A stretch of 40,342 nucleotides of DNA from Burkholderiales bacterium. GTDB taxonomy: Bacteria > Pseudomonadota > Gammaproteobacteria > Burkholderiales > Burkholderiaceae_C. The first letter of the stretch is position 1. Every line of letters starts with the position of its first letter. Made by a program: the position numbers and the translations under genes. Of the stretch, positions 19,091 through 28,426 are shown piece after piece. The stretch is from the NCBI GenBank assembly GCA_028871575.1, contig JAGWMW010000006.1, forward strand, positions 1 through 40,342, read 5' to 3'. A model generated the notes under the pieces. The model did not search any database and was not told the origin of the DNA. It saw nothing but the letters and a program-made list of their open reading frames with translations.

Positions 19091-20581
19091 ATGGCCGAGA
19101 CCCAAGCCGCCACCGCCCTGGCCGGCGTCACGATGGAAGGCAGCGATCTGGCATCGCTGCTGCAGAAAGAGTTCAAGCCCAAGTCCGACGACGCCAAGAA
19201 CGCCGTCGAGCAGGCCGTGCAGACCCTGGCCCAGCAGGCCCTGGCGCAGACCCAGCTCATCGGCAGCGATGTCGTGGCCTCGATCGAGGCCATGATCGCC
19301 GCGATCGACAAGAAGCTGTCGGACCAGATCAACCTGATCCTGCACCACGAGGACTTCCAGAAGCTCGAGGGCGCCTGGCGCGGCCTGCACTACATGGTCA
19401 ACAACACCGAGACCGACGAGCAGCTGAAGATCCGCGTGATGAACGTCTCCAAGGCCGAGCTGGGCAAGACGCTCAAGCGCTACAAGGGCACGGCCTGGGA
19501 CCAGAGCCCGATCTTCAAGAAGGTCTACTCCGAAGAGTTCAGCCAGTTCGGCGGCGAGCCCTTCGGTGCCCTCGTGGGCGACTACCACTTCGACCAGAGC
19601 GCGCCCGATGTCGAGCTGCTGGCCGAGATGGCCAAGATCGCGGCCGCCGCGCACTGCCCCTTCCTCACCGGCGCCTCGCCCACGCTGATGCAGATGGATT
19701 CCTGGCAGGAGCTGGCCAACCCGCGCGACCTGACCAAGATCTTCACCACGCCCGAGTACGCCGCCTGGCGCTCGCTGCGCGAGTCCGAAGACTCGAAGTA
19801 CATCGGCCTGGCGATGCCGCGCTTCCTGGCGCGGCTGCCCTACGGCGCCAAGACCAACCCGGTGGAAGCCTTCAACTTCGAGGAGGACACCGGCTCGGCC
19901 GACCACGGCAAGTACACCTGGGCGAACGCGGCCTACGCGATGGCGACCAACGTCAACCGCTCGTTCAAGGAATACGGCTGGTGCTCGCGCATCCGCGGCA
20001 TCGAGTCGGGCGGCGCGGTGGCCAACCTGCCCACGCACACCTTCCCCACCGACGACGGCGGCGTCGACATGAAGTGCCCGACCGAGATCGCGATCGAGGA
20101 CCGGCGCGAGGCCGAGCTGGCCAAGAACGGCTTCATGCCCCTGGTGCACCGCAAGAACAGCGACTTCGCGGCCTTCATCGGCGCGCAATCGCTGCACAAG
20201 CCGGCCGAGTACGACGACCCCGATGCCACCGCCAATGCCAATCTGGCGGCGCGGCTGCCCTACCTCTTCGCCACCTGCCGCTTCGCGCACTTCCTGAAGT
20301 GCATCGTGCGCGACAAGATCGGCTCGTTCAAGGAGCGCGACGAGGTCGAGCGCTGGCTGGGCAACTGGATCTCGCAGTACGTCGACGGCGACCCCATCAA
20401 TTCGTCGGAGGGCACGAAGGCGCGCAAGCCGCTGGCGGCGGCCGAGGTCGTGGTCGAGGAGGACCCGGCCAATCCCGGCTACTACAGCTCGAAGTTCTTC
20501 CTGCGGCCGCACTACCAGCTCGAGGGCCTGACCGTGTCGCTGCGCCTGGTCTCCAAGCTGCCGTCGGCCAAGGGCGCCTGA
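19091..20581 (+). CDS. tssC: T6SS contractile sheath large subunit TssC
   Basis: ILHHEDFQKLEGAWRGLHYMVNNTETDEQLKIRVMNVSKAEL...GFMPLVHRKNSDFAAFIGAQSLHKP; full-length C-terminus. Shine-Dalgarno-like AAGGAAA upstream. Confidence 0.97.
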   Translation: MAETQAATALAGVTMEGSDLASLLQKEFKPKSDDAKNAVEQAVQTLAQQALAQTQLIGSDVVASIEAMIAAIDKKLSDQINLILHHEDFQKLEGAWRGLHYMVNNTETDEQLKIRVMNVSKAELGKTLKRYKGTAWDQSPIFKKVYSEEFSQFGGEPFGALVGDYHFDQSAPDVELLAEMAKIAAAAHCPFLTGASPTLMQMDSWQELANPRDLTKIFTTPEYAAWRSLRESEDSKYIGLAMPRFLARLPYGAKTNPVEAFNFEEDTGSADHGKYTWANAAYAMATNVNRSFKEYGWCSRIRGIESGGAVANLPTHTFPTDDGGVDMKCPTEIAIEDRREAELAKNGFMPLVHRKNSDFAAFIGAQSLHKPAEYDDPDATANANLAARLPYLFATCRFAHFLKCIVRDKIGSFKERDEVERWLGNWISQYVDGDPINSSEGTKARKPLAAAEVVVEEDPANPGYYSSKFFLRPHYQLEGLTVSLRLVSKLPSAKGA

Positions 20582-20707
20582 GGCCGCCGCGCCCCAGGCC
20601 CCACCAGTCATCCTCTCCAGTCGGCTGCACGGCTGGAGCGCTCGAGGGAACGGGCGCGTTCTGCAGTATCCAGGGCCTGATTCGGGCCCGCACATCAGGA
20701 GTCAGCT

Positions 20708-21199
20708 ATGGCCGTGGACATGTTCATCAACATGGGCGACAAGATCAAGGGCGAGACCCAGGACGCCGCCCAGAAGAAGACCAACGACGTCGACGTGCTC
20801 GCCTGGAGTTGGGGCATGTCGCAGTCAGGCACCACCCACATGGGCAAGGGCGGCGGCGCCGGCGTCGTCAACGTGCAGGACCTGTCGATCACGAAGTACG
20901 TCGACACCGCCAGCTCGGCCATCATGGTGGCGCTGGCCAAGGGTTCGCACACGCCCAAGATGAAGCTGCTGGTGCGCAAGGCCGGCGAAGGCCAGCAGCA
21001 GTACATCACGATCGAGATGGACGAAGTCATGATCACCTCGGTCAGCACCGGCGGCTCGGGCGGCGAGGACCGCCTGACCGAGAACGTCACGCTCAACTTC
21101 GCCAAGGTGAAGTTCGACTACTACGTGCAGGACGAGAAGGGCGCCACCAAGTCGGCCGGCACCTTCCACTGGGACATCGCCGGCAAGGCGCCCATCTGA
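20708..21199 (+). CDS. hcp: T6SS tube protein Hcp (TssD)
   Basis: MAVDMFINMGDKIKGETQDAAQKKTNDVDVLAWSWGMSQSGTTHMGKGGGAGVVNVQDLSITKYVD. Confidence 0.97.
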   Translation: MAVDMFINMGDKIKGETQDAAQKKTNDVDVLAWSWGMSQSGTTHMGKGGGAGVVNVQDLSITKYVDTASSAIMVALAKGSHTPKMKLLVRKAGEGQQQYITIEMDEVMITSVSTGGSGGEDRLTENVTLNFAKVKFDYYVQDEKGATKSAGTFHWDIAGKAPI

Positions 21200-21251
21200 G
21201 CCGCCGGCGGGGCGTCGCCGGCTCCGGCCCCGGCGCGTCCTTGCGGCGCCT

Positions 21252-21290
21252 GCCGGCCGCCCCCCGCGCGGGGCGCCGCGGCTGGCCGGC
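21252..21290 (+). promoter_or_regulatory. Nested GC-rich inverted repeat downstream of hcp (possible attenuator/mRNA stabiliser)
   Basis: Outer arms GCCGGCC (21252-21258) and GGCCGGC (21284-21290); inner perfect palindrome CCCCGCGCGGGG (21262-21273). No U-tract follows, so not a canonical Rho-independent terminator. Confidence 0.4.
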
Positions 21291-21335
21291 GCTCCCTTCA
21301 TCCATCGGCGCGCGAGCGCCCGGGGCAGGTTCAAG

Positions 21336-22145
21336 ATGGCAGATTCCACGGCGGCCCGCCAGGCCCTGAAAGACGGCGACGTCCCGCGTGCGCTGAAGCT
21401 GCTGACCGAGCAGGTGCGGGCGCAGCCGCAGGAGGCGCGACTGCGCGTCTTCATGTTCCAGCTGCTGTGCGTGCTGGGCCAGTGGGACCGGGCGCTGAAC
21501 CAGCTCAATGTCTCGCTCGAGCTCGACCCCGCCACGCTGCCGATGGTGCAGACCTATCGCGAGGCCATCGCCTGCGAGGCCCTGCGCCTGCAGGTGTTCG
21601 CCGGGCAGAAGGTGCCGATGCTGTTCGGCGAGCCCGAGGCCTGGGTCGCGCTGTTGATCGAAGCCCTGCTGCGCGAGGGCCGCGGCGATGTCGAAGCGGC
21701 GCGCCGCCTGCGCGAGCAGGGGCTCGAGCAGGCGCCGGCCAGCGCCGGCCGGGTCGACGGCAAGCCCTTCGCCTGGATCGCCGACGCCGACTCGCGCCTG
21801 GGCCCGGTGCTCGAGGCCGTCATCAACGGCCGCTACTACTGGCTGCCCTGGAGCCGGCTGTCGCAGGTCGACATCGACCCGCCGCAGGACCTGCGCGACG
21901 CGGTCTGGATGCCGGCCCATTTCCAGTTCAGCAACGGCGGCGAGGTCGTCGGCCTGATCCCGACCCGCTACCCCGACACCGCGCTGGCCGCCGGCGATGC
22001 GCTGGCCCTGGCCCGGCGCACCGACTGGCGCGAGCGCTCGCCCGGCCACTACACGGGCCTGGGCCAGCGGCTGCTGAGCACCGACGTCGACGACCACGCC
22101 CTGATGGACATCCGTTCGGTCGTGCTCGACGCGACCGCCGCCTGA
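21336..22145 (+). CDS. tagJ: T6SS accessory protein TagJ/ImpE
   Basis: MADSTAARQALKDGDVPRALKLLTEQVRAQPQEARLRVFMFQLLCVLGQWDRALNQL...FAWIADADSRLGPVLEAVINGRYYWLPW. Confidence 0.9.
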   Translation: MADSTAARQALKDGDVPRALKLLTEQVRAQPQEARLRVFMFQLLCVLGQWDRALNQLNVSLELDPATLPMVQTYREAIACEALRLQVFAGQKVPMLFGEPEAWVALLIEALLREGRGDVEAARRLREQGLEQAPASAGRVDGKPFAWIADADSRLGPVLEAVINGRYYWLPWSRLSQVDIDPPQDLRDAVWMPAHFQFSNGGEVVGLIPTRYPDTALAAGDALALARRTDWRERSPGHYTGLGQRLLSTDVDDHALMDIRSVVLDATAA

Positions 22146-22170
22146 CCGCAGCCCGGGGCCGCCTGTCGCC

Positions 22171-22677
22171 ATGGCCACCTTGCGCCCGCAGGACCGCCTG
22201 CAGCCGGCCCTGCTGGACCGGCTGACCGACGAGGACCCGGGCTCGACGGTCGAGCCGGTCGAGGCACGTGCGATCCACCGCCACCGGCTGCGCGAGATGG
22301 TCCTGCGCGACCTGAGCTGGCTCTTCAACAGCAGCGCCCCCGGCACCGCCTTCGACTGGGCCGGTCTGCGGCATGCGCGCCAGTCGGTGCTGAACTACGG
22401 CATCGAGCCGCTGTCGGGCACCTCGGCCTCCAACGTCGAGGCGCGGCTGCTGCAGCAGCGCGTCAAGCAGGTGATCCTCGACTTCGAGCCGCGCATCCTG
22501 GCGTCTTCGCTGTCGGTGGAGGTGATCGTCTCGGCCGACCAGCTCGACCACCACAACCAGATCGGCTTTCGCATCGCCGGCCAGCTCTGGGCCCAGCCGG
22601 TGCCGCTGGAGCTGCTGCTGCACACCGACATCGACCTCGAGACCGGCCGCGTCTCGATCCAGGAACTCGCTCGCTGA
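22171..22677 (+). CDS. tssE: T6SS baseplate protein TssE (gp25-like)
   Basis: LQPALLDRLTDEDPG...REMVLRDLSWLFNS...YGIEPLSGTSASNVEARLLQQRVKQVILDFEPRIL. Confidence 0.93.
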   Translation: MATLRPQDRLQPALLDRLTDEDPGSTVEPVEARAIHRHRLREMVLRDLSWLFNSSAPGTAFDWAGLRHARQSVLNYGIEPLSGTSASNVEARLLQQRVKQVILDFEPRILASSLSVEVIVSADQLDHHNQIGFRIAGQLWAQPVPLELLLHTDIDLETGRVSIQELAR

Positions 22678-22683
22678 GGCCGC

Positions 22684-24558
22684 ATGGACCCGCGACTGCT
22701 GCGCTACTACAACGAAGAGCTGCGCCACCTGCGCGAGATGGGCGCCGAGTTCGCGCAGCAGTTCCCCAAGATCGCCTCGCGCCTGAGCCTGGAGGGCCTC
22801 GAGGTCACCGACCCCTACGTCGAGCGCCTGCTCGAGGGCTTCGCCTTCCTGGCCGGGCGCATCCAGCTCAAGATCGATGCCGAGTTCCCGCGCTTCACGC
22901 ACCGGCTGCTGGGCATGCTGTACCCGCAGTTCCTGGCACCCACCCCGTCGATGCTGATCGCCCGCGTCGAGCCCGAGCTCGGCGAGGCGGCGCTGGCCGA
23001 GGGCGTGACGCTGCCGCGCGGCAGCGTGATGCACGGCCAGGCCGGCAAGGCCGGCGCCACGGCCTGCGAGTTCCGCACCGCCCAGGCGCTGACGATGTGG
23101 CCGCTGGAGCTGACCGAGGCCGAATACTTCACGCATGCGGCCGAGCTGCCGATGGCCGCGCTGCCGCAATGGCGCCAGTACCGCGGCGGCCTGCGCCTGC
23201 GGCTGCGCACGACGGCGGGGCTGGATTTCTCGCAGCTCGCGCTCGAAGACCTGCGCCTGCACTGCACCGGCCTGGACGACGTGGCCTGGCGGCTGCACGA
23301 GCGGCTGTGCGGACATGCCCTGGGCGTGCTGGTGCTGCCGCCGCGTCGGTCGGCCGGCTGGCACGAGGCGCTGGACGGCGACTGCATCGAGCCGGTCGGC
23401 TTCGGCGACGACGAGGCGCTGCTGCCGCCGGCCCTGCACGGCTTCGAGGGCTACCGACTGCTGCAGGAATACTTCGCCCTGCCGCAGCGCTTCCTGTTCC
23501 TCGACCTGCGCGGCATCGGCCCGGTGTTGCGCCGCCGCGGCGGCCAGGAGGTCGACATCGTCGTCCTCTTCGACCGCCCCGACGACGCCCTGCTGCAGAC
23601 CGTCAGCGCCGACAACCTGGCCCTGCACTGCGTGCCGGCCATCAACCTGCTCGAGCGCCGCTGCGACCGCATCCACGTCGGCGGCGACAGCAGCGATTTC
23701 CACGTCGTGCCCGACCGCACGCGGCCGATGGATTTCGAGGTGCACACGCTGCTCGAGGTGCAGGGCTGGGGCGAGGGGGTGCACAGCGAGTGGCGCTTCC
23801 TGCCGTTCTACAACGCCTTCCACACCGAGGACCGCGCCCACGCCGCCTACTACTCGGTGCAGCGCGAGCCGCGCCTGCTGTCGCAGCCACAGCAGCGCGA
23901 CGGGCCCCGCACCGCCTACATCGGCAGCGAGGTCTACATCTCGCTGGTGGACGCCGCCGAGGCGCCGTTCTCGCCCCGGTTGCGCCAGGTGGGCGTGCGG
24001 GCGCTGTGCACCAACCGCGACCTGCCGCTGCTGATGCCCATCGGCCAGGCCAGGGGCGACCTGACGCTGGCGCAGACGGCGCCGGTGCGGCGCATCGCCG
24101 TCGTCAAGGGCCCGTCGCGGCCGGGCTCGCCGCTGCGCGAGGCCAACCTGGCGTGGAAGCTGATCAACCAGCTCTCGCTGAACCACCTCTCGCTCACCGA
24201 CAGCGACGCCGAGCAGGGCGCGGCCGCCCTGCGCGAGATCGTGCGCCTGTACGCGCCGGCGGGCGACGCCGCCGCGCAGCGCCAGGTCGACGGTCTGCGC
24301 TCGGTGCAGCTGCAGCCGGTGGTGCGGCGGCTGCCGATGCCCGGGCCGATCGCCTTCGGCCGCGGCGTGGAGGTGCGCCTCGAGGTCGACGACCTGTCCT
24401 TCGAGGGTGCCAGCGCCTTCCTGATGGGCTGCGTGCTCGAGCGCTTCGTGGCCCGCCACGTCTCGATCAACGGCTTCACGCAGATGCGCGTGCACTCGCC
24501 CGCGCGCGGCGACATCCTGGTGGGGAGGCCGCGGTGCGGCGTGCGCCCGATCCTTTGA
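22684..24558 (+). CDS. tssF: T6SS baseplate protein TssF
   Basis: MDPRLLRYYNEELRHLREMGAEFAQQFPKIASRLSLEGLEVTDPYVERLLEGFAFLAGRIQLKIDAEFPRFTHRLLGMLYPQFLAPTPSM. Confidence 0.97.
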   Translation: MDPRLLRYYNEELRHLREMGAEFAQQFPKIASRLSLEGLEVTDPYVERLLEGFAFLAGRIQLKIDAEFPRFTHRLLGMLYPQFLAPTPSMLIARVEPELGEAALAEGVTLPRGSVMHGQAGKAGATACEFRTAQALTMWPLELTEAEYFTHAAELPMAALPQWRQYRGGLRLRLRTTAGLDFSQLALEDLRLHCTGLDDVAWRLHERLCGHALGVLVLPPRRSAGWHEALDGDCIEPVGFGDDEALLPPALHGFEGYRLLQEYFALPQRFLFLDLRGIGPVLRRRGGQEVDIVVLFDRPDDALLQTVSADNLALHCVPAINLLERRCDRIHVGGDSSDFHVVPDRTRPMDFEVHTLLEVQGWGEGVHSEWRFLPFYNAFHTEDRAHAAYYSVQREPRLLSQPQQRDGPRTAYIGSEVYISLVDAAEAPFSPRLRQVGVRALCTNRDLPLLMPIGQARGDLTLAQTAPVRRIAVVKGPSRPGSPLREANLAWKLINQLSLNHLSLTDSDAEQGAAALREIVRLYAPAGDAAAQRQVDGLRSVQLQPVVRRLPMPGPIAFGRGVEVRLEVDDLSFEGASAFLMGCVLERFVARHVSINGFTQMRVHSPARGDILVGRPRCGVRPIL

Positions 24559-25598
24559 GCGGCGCCGGCCCGGCCCCGGTCCGCATCCCCGACCCGCTGC
24601 CGGCGATCGCGGCCGAGCCCCACCGCTACGACTTCTTCCACGCGCTGCGGCTGGTCGAGGCCCACCATGCCGAGCAGCCGCGCCTGGGCACCGCGCGGCG
24701 GCCGCAGGACGAGCCGGTGCGCCTGGGCCAGTCCGACGGGCTCGAGTTCGCGCCCGCGGCGCTCTCGCGCGCCAGCCCGTCCGACCGCAGCGGCCGGCCG
24801 CGCATCGAGGTGCGCTTCTTCGGCCTGTTCGGCCCCAACGGACCGCTGCCGCTGCACCTGACGGCCTACGCCCGCGAGCGCCGCCTGCACAAGGGCGACG
24901 AGACCTTCGGCCGCTTCGCCGACCTGTTCCACCACCGCCTGCTGCTGCTGTTCTACCGTGCCTGGGCCCAGGCCAGCCCCACCGTCAGCCTGGACCGGCC
25001 GCACGAAGACCGCTTTGCCGACTACGTGGGCTCGCTGCTGGGCGTGGGCGGGCGCGAGTGGCGCGGCCGCGATGCCGCGCCCGACCATGCCCGGCTGGCC
25101 TTCGCCGGCCTGCTCTCGCGCCAGGTGCGCAATGCCGACGGGCTGGCGCACCTGCTGTCGAGCTTCCTGGGCCTGCGCGCCCGCGTCGAGTCGTTCACCG
25201 GCCGCTGGATGCCGCTGCCCGAGGCCGAGCGCACGCGCATCGGCCGGCCCGGCGCCCGGCGGCGCGGCTCCACCGCGCAGCTGGGGGCCAGCGCGGTGCT
25301 GGGCGGCGCGGTGTTCGACCGCCAGCATCACTTCAGCATCCACATCGGCCCGCTCGGCCTGGCCGAGTTCGAGTCGCTGCTGCCGGTGGGCCCGGCCCTG
25401 CCGGCCCTCGAGGCCCTGGTGCGGCAGCACGTGGGCCTGGAGCTCGGCTGGGACCTGCGCCTGGAGCTCGACCGCGCCCAGGTGCCGCCCACCCGGCCCG
25501 GCCGCCAGGGACGGCTCGGCTGGACCACCTGGATCGGGCGACCGCCCGCCCGCCGGCCGGTGACGCTGACGCTGCGTCCCCATCACTCGCACCCGTAG
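24534..25598 (+). CDS. tssG: T6SS baseplate protein TssG
   Basis: GTG start overlapping the tssF end; EPHRYDFFHALRLVEA...IEVRFFGLFGPNGPLPLHLTAYARERR...TFGRFADLFHHRLLLLFYRAWAQA. Confidence 0.93.
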   Translation: MRRAPDPLSGAGPAPVRIPDPLPAIAAEPHRYDFFHALRLVEAHHAEQPRLGTARRPQDEPVRLGQSDGLEFAPAALSRASPSDRSGRPRIEVRFFGLFGPNGPLPLHLTAYARERRLHKGDETFGRFADLFHHRLLLLFYRAWAQASPTVSLDRPHEDRFADYVGSLLGVGGREWRGRDAAPDHARLAFAGLLSRQVRNADGLAHLLSSFLGLRARVESFTGRWMPLPEAERTRIGRPGARRRGSTAQLGASAVLGGAVFDRQHHFSIHIGPLGLAEFESLLPVGPALPALEALVRQHVGLELGWDLRLELDRAQVPPTRPGRQGRLGWTTWIGRPPARRPVTLTLRPHHSHP

Positions 25599-25609
25599 AA
25601 GGAACCGCC

Positions 25610-28357
25610 ATGGCTGAGATCAACCGCGTCACCCTGTTCGGCAAGCTCAACGCACCCACCTACAAGGCGGTCGAGGGCGCCACCGTCTTCTGCAAGCTGC
25701 GCGGCAACCCCTACGTCGAGTTCGAGCATTTCCTGGCCCAGCTGCTGCAGGCCGCCGACAGCGACTGGCACCGCGTCATCCAGCACGCGCAGCTCGACAT
25801 GTCGGCGCTGGCGAAAGACCTGACCGCCGCGCTCGACCGGCTGCCGCGCGGTGCCACCAGCCTCAGCGGCATCGCCGAGAACATCGCCGACGCGATCGAG
25901 CGCGGCTGGGTCTACGGCACGCTGCTGTACGGTGACCACGCCGTGCGCAGCGGCTACCTGCTGGTGGGCATGCTGAAGACGCGCAACTTGCGCAACGCGC
26001 TGGTCGCGATCAGCCGCCAGTTCGAGAAGCTCAAGGCCGACGAGCTGTCGGACGCGCTGCCCAAGATCATCGCCGGGTCGCCCGAGGACGGGCAGGGCGC
26101 GAGCGACGGTTCCTCGGGCGGATCATCGGCGGCCGGCGGGGCTGCACCCGGTGAAGCCAGCGGCGCCATCGCCCCGGCAGCGATGGGCAAGCAAGAGGCG
26201 CTGAAGAAGTTCACCGTCGACCTCACGAGCCAGGCGCGCAGCGGCAAGATGGACCCGATCGTCGGTCGCGACGACGAGATCCGCCAGGTCGTCGACATCC
26301 TGATGCGCCGGCGCCAGAACAACCCCATCCTGGTCGGCGAGGCCGGCGTCGGCAAGACGGCCGTGGTCGAAGGCTTTGCCCAGCGCATCGCCCGCGGCGA
26401 CGTGCCGCCCAGCCTGAAGGAGGTCGAGCTGCGCGCGCTCGACGTCGGGCTGCTGCAGGCCGGTGCCAGCATGAAGGGCGAGTTCGAGCAGCGCCTGCGC
26501 AGCGTCATCGACGAGGTGCAGGCCAGCCCCAAGCCCATCATCCTGTTCATCGACGAGACGCACACGCTGGTGGGTGCCGGCGGCGCCGCCGGCACCGGCG
26601 ACGCCGCCAACCTGCTCAAGCCCGCGCTGGCGCGGGGCACGCTGCGCACCATCGGCGCCACCACCTTCGCCGAGTACAAGAAGCACATCGAGAAGGATCC
26701 GGCGCTGACGCGCCGCTTCCAGACGGTGCAGGTCGACGAGCCCGACGAGGCGAAGGCCATCCTGATGATGCGCGGCGTGGCCAGCACGATGGAGAAGCAC
26801 CACCAGGTGCAGATCCTGGACGAGGCGCTGGAAGCCGCGGTGAAGCTCAGCCACCGCTACATCCCGGCGCGCCAGCTGCCCGACAAGAGCGTGAGCCTGC
26901 TCGACACCGCCTGCGCCCGCGTCGCCGTGAGCCTGCACGCGACGCCGGCCGAGGTGGACGACAGCCGCAAGCGCATCGAGGCGCTGGAGACCGAGCTCGG
27001 CATCATCGGCCGCGAGCAGGCCATCGGCATCGACACCGCCAAGCGTCAGGCCGAGGCCGGTGCGCTGCTGGCGGCCGAGCGCACCCGGCTGGCCGGGCTG
27101 GACGCGCGCTGGGCGCAGGAGAAGACGCTGGTCGACGAGCTGCTGGCGCTGCGCGGGCAGCTGCGCGCCGGCGTGCAGCCGGTCGAGGGCACGGGCAGCC
27201 GGCTCGAAGCCGCCGCGGCCGAGACGGCGGCGGCCGCAGGCATGACGGCGGGCGACCTCGAGGCCGAGCGCGCCGCCCGCCTGGCCCGGCTGAAGGCGGT
27301 GCAGGCCGAGTTGGCGGCGCTGCAGGGCGAGACCCCGCTGATCCTGCCCACCGTCGACTACCAGGCCGTGGCCGCGGTGGTGGGCGACTGGACCGGCATC
27401 CCGGTGGGCCGGATGGCGCGCAACGAGATCGAGACCATCCTCAACGTGGCCGCGAGCCTGGCCCAGCGCGTGATCGGGCAGGACCACGCGATGGAGATGA
27501 TCGCCAAGCGCATCCAGACCAGCCGCGCCGGCCTGGACAACCCGAGCAAGCCGATCGGCGTGTTCATGCTCGCCGGCACCAGCGGCGTCGGCAAGACCGA
27601 GACCGCGCTGGCCCTGGCCGAGGCCCTGTACGGCGGCGAGCAGAACCTCATCACCATCAACATGAGCGAGTACCAGGAGGCGCACACCGTCAGCACGCTC
27701 AAGGGCGCGCCGCCGGGCTACGTGGGCTACGGCGAAGGCGGCGTGCTCACCGAGGCGGTGCGCCGCAAGCCCTACAGCGTGGTGCTGCTCGACGAGGTCG
27801 AGAAGGCCCATCCCGACGTGCACGAGATGTTCTTCCAGGTCTTCGACAAGGGCTTCATGGAAGATGGCGAGGGCCGCTTCATCGACTTCAAGAACACGCT
27901 GATCCTGCTCACCACCAACGCCGGCACCGACCTCATCGCCAGCCTGTGCAAGGACCCCGAGCTGATGCCCGACCCCGAGGGCATGGCCAAGGCGCTGCGC
28001 GAGCCGCTGCTGAAGATCTTCCCGCCGGCGCTGCTGGGCCGGCTGGTGGCGATCCCGTACTACCCGCTGTCGCCCGAGATGCTGGCGCAGATCGTGCGGC
28101 TGCAGCTCAACCGCATCAAGAAGCGGGTCGAGGCACGCTACAAGATCCCGTTCGAGTACGGCGACGACGTGGTGCAGCTCGTGGTCTCGCGCTGCACCGA
28201 GAGCGAATCCGGCGGCCGCATGATCGACGCGATCCTGACCAACACCATGCTGCCCGACATCAGCCGCGAGTTCCTGACGCGGATGATGCAGGGCCGCGAG
28301 GTGCAGCGATTGGGCGTGGCCGTGGACAACGGCAACTTCGCCTACGCCTTCGATTGA
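25610..28357 (+). CDS. clpV: T6SS AAA+ ATPase ClpV (TssH)
   Basis: MAEINRVTLFGKLNAPTYKAVEGATVFCKLRGNPYVEFEHFLAQLL; two AAA modules (GEAGVGKTAVVEG, GTSGVGKTETALALAEALYGGEQNLITINMSEYQE). Confidence 0.97.
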   Translation: MAEINRVTLFGKLNAPTYKAVEGATVFCKLRGNPYVEFEHFLAQLLQAADSDWHRVIQHAQLDMSALAKDLTAALDRLPRGATSLSGIAENIADAIERGWVYGTLLYGDHAVRSGYLLVGMLKTRNLRNALVAISRQFEKLKADELSDALPKIIAGSPEDGQGASDGSSGGSSAAGGAAPGEASGAIAPAAMGKQEALKKFTVDLTSQARSGKMDPIVGRDDEIRQVVDILMRRRQNNPILVGEAGVGKTAVVEGFAQRIARGDVPPSLKEVELRALDVGLLQAGASMKGEFEQRLRSVIDEVQASPKPIILFIDETHTLVGAGGAAGTGDAANLLKPALARGTLRTIGATTFAEYKKHIEKDPALTRRFQTVQVDEPDEAKAILMMRGVASTMEKHHQVQILDEALEAAVKLSHRYIPARQLPDKSVSLLDTACARVAVSLHATPAEVDDSRKRIEALETELGIIGREQAIGIDTAKRQAEAGALLAAERTRLAGLDARWAQEKTLVDELLALRGQLRAGVQPVEGTGSRLEAAAAETAAAAGMTAGDLEAERAARLARLKAVQAELAALQGETPLILPTVDYQAVAAVVGDWTGIPVGRMARNEIETILNVAASLAQRVIGQDHAMEMIAKRIQTSRAGLDNPSKPIGVFMLAGTSGVGKTETALALAEALYGGEQNLITINMSEYQEAHTVSTLKGAPPGYVGYGEGGVLTEAVRRKPYSVVLLDEVEKAHPDVHEMFFQVFDKGFMEDGEGRFIDFKNTLILLTTNAGTDLIASLCKDPELMPDPEGMAKALREPLLKIFPPALLGRLVAIPYYPLSPEMLAQIVRLQLNRIKKRVEARYKIPFEYGDDVVQLVVSRCTESESGGRMIDAILTNTMLPDISREFLTRMMQGREVQRLGVAVDNGNFAYAFD

Positions 28358-28426
28358 CCCCGTGCCGCGGTTCGTTTCGACCGACCCGGCGAGCCGAGCC
28401 TCGGCTGCTTTCAAAGGAGCGATGAC

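Noticed and set aside
17335-20707. Sigma-54 promoters (TGGCAC-N5-TTGC) for T6SS operon or hcp
   Set aside because: Looked upstream of tssA and in the tssC-hcp gap (20582-20707); no convincing match to the consensus.
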